Positions 4,672 through 5,921 of a stretch of 5,921 nt of DNA are shown piece after piece (position 1 is the first letter of the stretch; each line of letters starts with the position of its first letter). The stretch is from positions 1 through 5,921 of the forward strand of contig JAFAOZ010000165.1 in assembly GCA_019247395.1 (NCBI GenBank), in the 5' to 3' direction. This stretch comes from Vulcanimicrobiota bacterium. Lineage in GTDB: Bacteria; Vulcanimicrobiota; Vulcanimicrobiia; Vulcanimicrobiales; Vulcanimicrobiaceae. The notes beneath the pieces are model-generated. The model made no database searches. It was given only the letters and a program-made list of their open reading frames with translations, and had not been told where the DNA came from. The translations under genes and the position numbers were made by a program.

Positions 4672-5706
4672 TTGTTGGTAACGGCGCGCTTTGCGCTTGT
4701 ATTTCTCGCCGTCGGCTCTCTGGCGGCATGCGGCCCGGGCACTCCCATCTCCAGCGGCACTCCGACGCCCGCTCCGACGCTCTCGCCGGCCGTCACCAGT
4801 CAATATCCGATTCCCACGGCCTCCAGTAAGCCGATGGGCATCGCACTCGGCGCCGACGGCCTGCTCTGGATCACGGAATTCGCAACCAGCAAAATCGGCC
4901 AGCTCGCGCGCAACGGAAAAATTTCCGAGAACGTGACGCCGACGCGCAAATCCGGCCCGCTCGGCATTGCCTCCGGACCGGGACCGAGCCTGAACGTTTG
5001 GTTCACGGAAGCGAATGTCGCACAAATCTCCGAGATCACGCTCTCCGGACCGCCCTACATCGAATACACGTTACCGGATCCGTCCGCGCGGCCGCTCGGT
5101 ATCGCGCTCGGCGCCGACGGTAATATGTGGGCCACCGATCCCGGAACCAACTCCATTTGGAAGATTCAGCCGATCAAAGCAAAGCCGCACATCAAGTTTA
5201 CGCAGTATCACCTGACCGGCAACGCGCAGCCGATGACGATCACCAATGGTCCCGACGGCGCGCTCTGGTTCACCGAGCCGGGCACGAATAGTATCGGGCG
5301 GCTTCCGATCAGCGGAAGCCCCTTGAACGAATACAAGATACCTACGCCCAACTCGGGCCCCGCCGGCATCGCACCCGGAAATGACAACGGATTGTGGTTC
5401 CTCGAGCAAAAGGCGAAGAAGATGGGCCGGATGGCAACCAATGGGACCGTGACTGCCGAATATCCGCTCAACGGCGCCATGACGCCGAATCAGCTCGTGC
5501 AAGGTATCGACGGCAACTTTTACTTCACCGATACTGCGCTCAATAAGATCGGGCAGTTCTTCTTCCGCGGGCACCGGGTCGCGTTCTATCACATCCCGAC
5601 TGCGAACTCGCAGCCGACGGCGCTAACGCTCGGAGAAGATAGCCAAGTCTACTTCGTCGAGACGGCGGGCAATAAGATCGGCCAGTTCCGCTACTTCAAC
5701 GTTTAA
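4672..5706 (+). CDS. Lipoprotein with seven-bladed Vgb-like (streptogramin-lyase-like) beta-propeller
   Basis: With a TTG start at 4672 the protein has 344 residues. It opens with a lipoprotein signal, MLVTARFALVFLAVGSLAAC, with lipobox LAAC and lipidated Cys20. A Pro/Thr/Ser-rich linker (21-43) follows. The remainder holds seven copies of a roughly 43-residue blade with cores LWITE, VWFTE, MWATD, LWFTE, LWFLE, FYFTD and VYFVE, each with a G(A/P)DG-like turn before and IGxx after. This is the pattern of virginiamycin B lyase-related and NHL-like propellers. Membership of the propeller superfamily is clear, but I could not assign the catalytic His/Glu set of true Vgb, so antibiotic cleavage is not claimed; a surface binding or other lyase role is equally possible. 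It diverges from the BlaI-type operon; no convincing promoter of its own is visible. Its TAA directly abuts the opposing FliO-like stop. Confidence 0.85.
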   Translation: MLVTARFALVFLAVGSLAACGPGTPISSGTPTPAPTLSPAVTSQYPIPTASSKPMGIALGADGLLWITEFATSKIGQLARNGKISENVTPTRKSGPLGIASGPGPSLNVWFTEANVAQISEITLSGPPYIEYTLPDPSARPLGIALGADGNMWATDPGTNSIWKIQPIKAKPHIKFTQYHLTGNAQPMTITNGPDGALWFTEPGTNSIGRLPISGSPLNEYKIPTPNSGPAGIAPGNDNGLWFLEQKAKKMGRMATNGTVTAEYPLNGAMTPNQLVQGIDGNFYFTDTALNKIGQFFFRGHRVAFYHIPTANSQPTALTLGEDSQVYFVETAGNKIGQFRYFNV

Positions 5707-5921
5707 CTATGTGTCATCCTGAGCCGGGCGCGCTTCGACTTCGCTCAGCACAGGCTCCGCGCCCGTGTCGAAGGACGGCCTTAACTCGGCAAGCCGCGTA
5801 ACGCCGGCGGCCGCGCTCCCGATCAAGAAGTAGCGCGCGTCTACGCGCACTACGTGTAACGCGGCGTGCTGCGACAGCATCGCCGACTCGAGCACGTCCA
5901 CGCGCCGGCCGCGGCGCGCAA
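5707..5921 (-). CDS. fliO: FliO-like flagellar biosynthesis protein, C-terminal fragment
   Basis: The frame enters from the right edge and ends at TAG (5707-5709), giving 70 visible codons. The core, VDVLESAML, then ALHVVRVDARYFLIG and GVTRLAEL, matches the conserved cytoplasmic end of FliO (V-x-RL...LG, then LxVVxVG-x-RxLLLG, then GVxLLAEL). FliO is a small membrane protein that aids assembly of the FliP-FliQ-FliR export gate. The membrane segment and start lie outside the window. The last 23 or so residues (PSFDTGAEPVLSEVEARPAQ and the final DDT) come from an extragenic palindromic repeat and are probably not ancestral FliO sequence. A shadow ORF is the alternative, but the fit to FliO makes that less likely. 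Confidence 0.6.
   Translation of the reverse strand, partial: ARRGRRVDVLESAMLSQHAALHVVRVDARYFLIGSAAAGVTRLAELRPSFDTGAEPVLSEVEARPAQDDT
5710..5777. repeat. Extragenic palindromic repeat element (TGTCATCCTGAGC / GTCGAAGGACG type)
   Basis: The segment begins near TGTCATCCTGAGC and ends near GTGTCGAAGGACG. It contains nested inverted arms: CGGGCGCG (5725-5732) with CGCGCCCG (5758-5765), CTTCGAC (5733-5739) with GTCGAAG (5767-5773), and CTGAGC (5719-5724) with GCTCAG (5743-5748). I recognise this as a widespread dispersed repeat of GC-rich bacteria, whose reading in one frame gives the telltale peptide VLSEVE. It sits between two convergent genes and may form a bidirectional hairpin at transcript ends, though no U tract is present. 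Confidence 0.75.

Noticed and set aside
5071..5592. Minus-strand open frame of 173 codons opposite the propeller gene.
   Set aside because: It is antisense to a protein with seven well-formed blades and has no recognisable domain.
1..5921. CRISPR arrays, tRNA or rRNA genes, insertion sequences and transposase genes.
   Set aside because: None is seen. The only tandem repeats are coding (heptads and pentapeptides), and the right-end repeat has no transposase or target duplication that I can detect.

Overview
The window looks like chromosomal DNA from a GC-rich, two-membrane bacterium. The signs are an outer-membrane-barrel type protein, a lipoprotein with a lipobox, and a fragment of a FliO-like flagellar protein. 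The beta-propeller lipoprotein and the extragenic repeat at the right end fit poorly studied phyla such as Eremiobacterota/Vulcanimicrobiota or Acidobacteriota, but that placement is an impression from memory and not something the sequence proves.

Most of the window (positions 1 to about 4558) is one leftward, minus-strand transcription unit. It starts at a near-consensus sigma-70 promoter (TTGACA, 17 bp, TATGAT) bracketed by two related inverted repeats of the form ACTAAA-N2-TTTAGT, which are likely repressor operators. In transcription order it encodes a 41-residue small protein (4355-4480), a BlaI/MecI-family repressor (3969-4352), an M56/BlaR1-family membrane metalloprotease (1993-3972), a secreted pentapeptide-repeat protein (1287-1880), and a DUF5916-type protein with an N-terminal carbohydrate-binding-like domain (1-1290, cut by the left edge). 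Three junctions are tight: 2 nt between the small ORF and the repressor, a 4-nt ATGA overlap between repressor and protease, and a 4-nt GTGA overlap between the pentapeptide gene and the DUF5916 gene.

The notable point is the protease. BlaR1 proteins normally carry a penicillin-binding sensor domain after the last membrane segment. Here that place is taken by 14 tandem VP-x-x-H-V heptads followed by about 28 pentapeptide repeats. The next gene is a free-standing, exported pentapeptide protein that opens with the same Cys-x-x-Cys / GRDLHG cap. I read this as a BlaI/BlaR1-type signalling cassette with a beta-helical sensor in place of a beta-lactam sensor, possibly watching an envelope ligand or the partner pentapeptide protein. 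No beta-lactamase or penicillin-binding protein is visible.

On the plus strand, diverging from this unit, is a lipoprotein with a seven-bladed propeller of the Vgb/streptogramin-lyase-like type (4672-5706), probably started from a TTG codon. Its stop codon directly abuts, tail to tail, the stop of a minus-strand FliO-like gene that enters from the right edge. The last 23 or so codons of that gene lie in an extragenic palindromic repeat. No stretch over 300 bases lacks a gene. The largest gap (4481-4671) holds the promoter, operators and two short palindromes.
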